Part shown: one piece after another, positions 62,134-64,000 of the stretch
Layout of the letters: each line of letters opens with the position of its first letter
How positions within the stretch are numbered: the first letter of the stretch is position 1
From: Rugamonas rubra
Lineage (GTDB): Bacteria > Pseudomonadota > Gammaproteobacteria > Burkholderiales > Burkholderiaceae_D
NCBI RefSeq assembly: GCF_900114705.1
Contig: NZ_FOTW01000004.1
Location: 1-64,000, forward strand
DNA length: 64,000 nucleotides
Reading direction: 5' to 3'
Notes under the pieces: model-generated
The model's database searches: none
The model's input: the letters and a program-made list of their open reading frames with translations, nothing else
What the model was told of the DNA's origin: nothing
Program-made: the position numbers and the translations under genes

Positions 62134-63312
62134 TTACGGTTGCAGGCGTTCGATCACCCAACTGCCGTCCTCCTGCCGCAGGTAGACGATGCGGTCGTGG
62201 AAGCGCGAGCGGCGGCCCTGCCAGAACTCGATGCGCTCGGGCAGCAGGCGGTAGCCGCCCCAGTGCGCCGGCCTGACCGGCTGCGGGCCGCTGGCGGCGC
62301 TGACGGCGTCGAAGTTGGCCTCCATCTGGGCGCGGCTGGCGACCGGCTCGCTCTGGTGCGAGGCGATCGCGCCGAGCTGGCTTTGCACCGGGCGGCTGTA
62401 GAAGTACTTGTCGTTTTCCTCGTCGGAGGTCTTGACGACGCGGCCCTCGATGCGCACCTGGCGTTCCACCTCGCTCCAAAAGAATAGCAGAGCGGCGTGC
62501 GGGTTGTCGCCCAGTTGGTGGCCCTTGTGGCTGTCGTAGTTGGTGTACCAGGTGAAGCCGCGGTGGTCGTATTGCTTGATCAGCAGGATGCGCGAGCTCG
62601 GCTTGCCGTCGGCGCCGACGGTGGCCACGCTCATCGCGTTGGGTTCGTTGACCTGGGCCTTGATGGCCTCGTCGAACCACTTGGCGAACTGGGCGATCGG
62701 GTCGGCCAGCACGTCGCTCTCCATCAGCGTGGCCTGGCTGTAGTCGAGCCGCAGGTTGGCCAGCGCCTCGCCGCTGGCCGGCGCCAGGCCGCGCCGCGCC
62801 TGCATCGCCTTGCCCAGCTCGGCCATCTGCTCGGCGCTGAAGATGCGCTTGGCCATCGGTGCCAGATTGCCTTCCTCCTTGGCCATGTGGCCCTCGTAGG
62901 CGGCGACGAAGCGTTGCACGTCGGCCGCCTCGAGGCGGCCCTCCATGCCGTTGGCGACGTCGTTGAGCTGGGCCTGCAGCACGGCCCAGTCGGCGTCCAT
63001 GCGGACGTGGTCGGCCAGGATTTCCGGCACCAGCGCCTCCAGCAGGTCGGCGTCGGCGTCGCGCGCGGTGGCCTGCAGCATCGGCATCAGGTTCTGCTCC
63101 TCGTCGGCGTGGTGCAGGTGGGCGGCGTGGTTGAAATACTTCAACACCGCCTGGGCGGCCTTCTGCGCCGCCGCGTCCGAGCCGTGCAGCGGTAGGTGGC
63201 CGAGCAGGTTGTTCAGGGTCAGCAACTGCTTGCGGATGCGGTCGTGGCAGTGTTTGAGGACGGCGATGGGCTGGTCAAAGCCGGGCGCGGTGTCAATCAG
63301 GGATTCGCTCAT
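62134..63312 (-). CDS. pdxH: Hemerythrin domain fused to pyridoxamine 5'-phosphate oxidase
   Basis: 392 residues in one open frame with two complete domains. Residues 10-165 form a hemerythrin-like four-helix bundle with probable di-iron ligands: His23 (KHCHDRIRK), His65/Glu71 (NHAAHLHHADEEQNLM), His102 (ILADHVRMDADW), His142/Glu146 (GHMAKEEGNL). Residues 185-392 are full-length PdxH: LRLDYSQATLMESDVLADPIAQFAKW, SRILLIKQYDHRGFTWYTNY, KGHQLGDNPHAALLFFW, ERQVRIEGR, SRPVQSQLGAIAS, WGGYRLLPERIEFWQGRRSRFHDR. PdxH uses O2 to make PLP, so an O2/iron-binding partner may sense or supply oxygen (inference). ATG 63312 was chosen because longer frames overlap tcdA. Confidence 0.9.
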   Translation of the reverse strand: MSESLIDTAPGFDQPIAVLKHCHDRIRKQLLTLNNLLGHLPLHGSDAAAQKAAQAVLKYFNHAAHLHHADEEQNLMPMLQATARDADADLLEALVPEILADHVRMDADWAVLQAQLNDVANGMEGRLEAADVQRFVAAYEGHMAKEEGNLAPMAKRIFSAEQMAELGKAMQARRGLAPASGEALANLRLDYSQATLMESDVLADPIAQFAKWFDEAIKAQVNEPNAMSVATVGADGKPSSRILLIKQYDHRGFTWYTNYDSHKGHQLGDNPHAALLFFWSEVERQVRIEGRVVKTSDEENDKYFYSRPVQSQLGAIASHQSEPVASRAQMEANFDAVSAASGPQPVRPAHWGGYRLLPERIEFWQGRRSRFHDRIVYLRQEDGSWVIERLQP

Positions 63313-63408
63313 GGGGGTTCTCGACAAAGTGGGTGGCGCGGACGGGCTGCCGTGGCCGGCGGAACCGGCAAAAAAACCATTGTAGAATAATCTCCCCGCC
63401 GCGTCCGT

Positions 63409-63421
63409 TAAAATGGCGGAA
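63409..63421 (+). promoter_or_regulatory. -10 element directly before the tcdA ATG
   Basis: TAAAAT at 63409-63414 ends 6 bases before ATG 63421, so transcription may start on the ATG and the message be leaderless. No -35 at good spacing is visible. The in-frame ATG 63445 would give a short leader instead. Confidence 0.4.
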
Positions 63422-64000
63422 TGAAAATAACGGACATCAAGAATATGCCAGACAATGCCGACGATATCGACTTCGAACGCCGCTTCGGCGGCATCGGCCG
63501 GCTGTACGGCGCCGCCGCGCTGGCGCGCTTTCGCGGCGCCCACGTCTGCGTCGTCGGGGTCGGCGGCGTCGGCTCCTGGGTGGTCGAGGCGCTGGCGCGC
63601 AGCGCCATCGGCAAGCTCACGCTGATCGACCTGGACAACGTGGCCGAGTCGAACATCAACCGCCAGATCCAGGCCCTGAGCGGCACCATCGGCCAGGCCA
63701 AGGTGGCCGCGCTGGCCGAGCGCATCGCGCAGATCAACCCGGCCTGCCGGGTGCGCCAGATCGAGGACTTCGTCGAGCCCGACAACCTCGACCAGATGAT
63801 CGGCGGCCAGGGCTACGACTACGTGGTCGACGCGATCGACTCGGTCAAGGCGAAGACGGCGCTGCTGGCCTATTGCCGCGCCAAGTCGATTCCCCTGATC
63901 ATGATCGGCAGCGCCGGCGGCCAGACCGACCCGACCCAGATCGAGGTGCGCGACCTGTCGCGCACCGAGCAGGAGCCGATGCTGAAGAAGGTGCGCAAGC
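63421..64000 (+). CDS. tcdA: tRNA cyclic N6-threonylcarbamoyladenosine synthase, 3' end outside the window
   Basis: E1-like enzyme that cyclises t6A to ct6A at tRNA position 37 with ATP. The first 193 residues are seen: DFERRFGGIGRLYGAAALARFRGAHVCVVGVGGVGSWVVEALARSAIG (nucleotide-binding GxGGxGS), LIDLDNVAESNINRQ (ATP/Mg), VVDAIDSVKAKTALLAYC. The frame is open to the window edge. ATG 63421 is used; ATG 63445 is an alternative. It is divergent from the hemerythrin-PdxH gene. Confidence 0.9.
   Translation, partial: MKITDIKNMPDNADDIDFERRFGGIGRLYGAAALARFRGAHVCVVGVGGVGSWVVEALARSAIGKLTLIDLDNVAESNINRQIQALSGTIGQAKVAALAERIAQINPACRVRQIEDFVEPDNLDQMIGGQGYDYVVDAIDSVKAKTALLAYCRAKSIPLIMIGSAGGQTDPTQIEVRDLSRTEQEPMLKKVRK

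Noticed and set aside
63313..63543. An N-terminal extension of the hemerythrin-PdxH protein
   Set aside because: It overlaps the start of tcdA on the other strand and would be its shadow; ATG 63312 begins a hemerythrin-typical N terminus.

Overview
The window is high-GC chromosomal DNA from a betaproteobacterium of the order Burkholderiales, most likely family Oxalobacteraceae (Massilia/Duganella/Janthinobacterium type). That placement rests on gene order (AI-2E permease-hda-HAD-pcnB-folK-panB beside purM; pgk-pyk-fba-purE-purC-Sua5), a PEP-CTERM protein, a PPi-type phosphofructokinase and protein similarity recalled from these genera; no database search was run. Coding density is about 90%. 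I see no rRNA, tRNA or CRISPR array.

Layout. 1-8.1 kb: polyamine uptake and gamma-glutamylation catabolism (PotI end, porin, PuuC-like dehydrogenase, two glutamine-synthetase-like ligases, class III aminotransferase). 8.2-13.9 kb: a long minus-strand operon (AI-2E permease, hda, HAD phosphatase, pcnB, folK, DUF486, panB), divergent from purM. 15-18.6 kb: PEP-CTERM protein, Cache protein, a divergently arranged HigB/HigA pair, PPi-phosphofructokinase. 18.7-22.8 kb: tandem secreted S9 peptidases, one of which has lost its catalytic Ser and His. 22.9-27.6 kb: a four-gene overlapping operon (response regulator, histidine kinase, DUF4212, Na+/solute symporter). 27.7-34.8 kb: recA-recX with a LexA box, DUF2889 protein, sucCD, FHA protein, a sigma-54-dependent pilin gene and a PilZ protein. 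34.9-37.5 kb: an accessory stretch (vapBC, a CxxC/HNH-like protein, a DUF4365-like putative nuclease and mobile-element-like debris) inserted before moaC. 38-43.6 kb: M48 protease, DUF2946-like protein, YheT hydrolase, small proteins, AzlCD exporter. 43.7-50.4 kb: glycolysis and purine genes (pgk, pyk, fba, purE, purC) and Sua5. 50.4-56 kb: two paralogous exported hydrolases, then a GDSL lipoprotein with an OmpW-like barrel. 56-64 kb: gcdH, flavin reductase, an alpha/beta hydrolase, an AT-rich effector/immunity-like pair, msrA, cfa, a hemerythrin-PdxH fusion, and the start of tcdA.

Most unusual items: the hemerythrin-pyridoxamine-phosphate-oxidase fusion (62.1-63.3 kb); the AT-rich M15 peptidase plus small exported protein, which resembles a type VI secretion effector-immunity pair (59.1-60.0 kb); the inactive-looking S9 peptidase beside an intact paralogue; the divergent HigB/HigA pair; the accessory nuclease-like pair behind moaC; and a family of near-identical intergenic palindromes built on GGGTCAGACCC at five sites.
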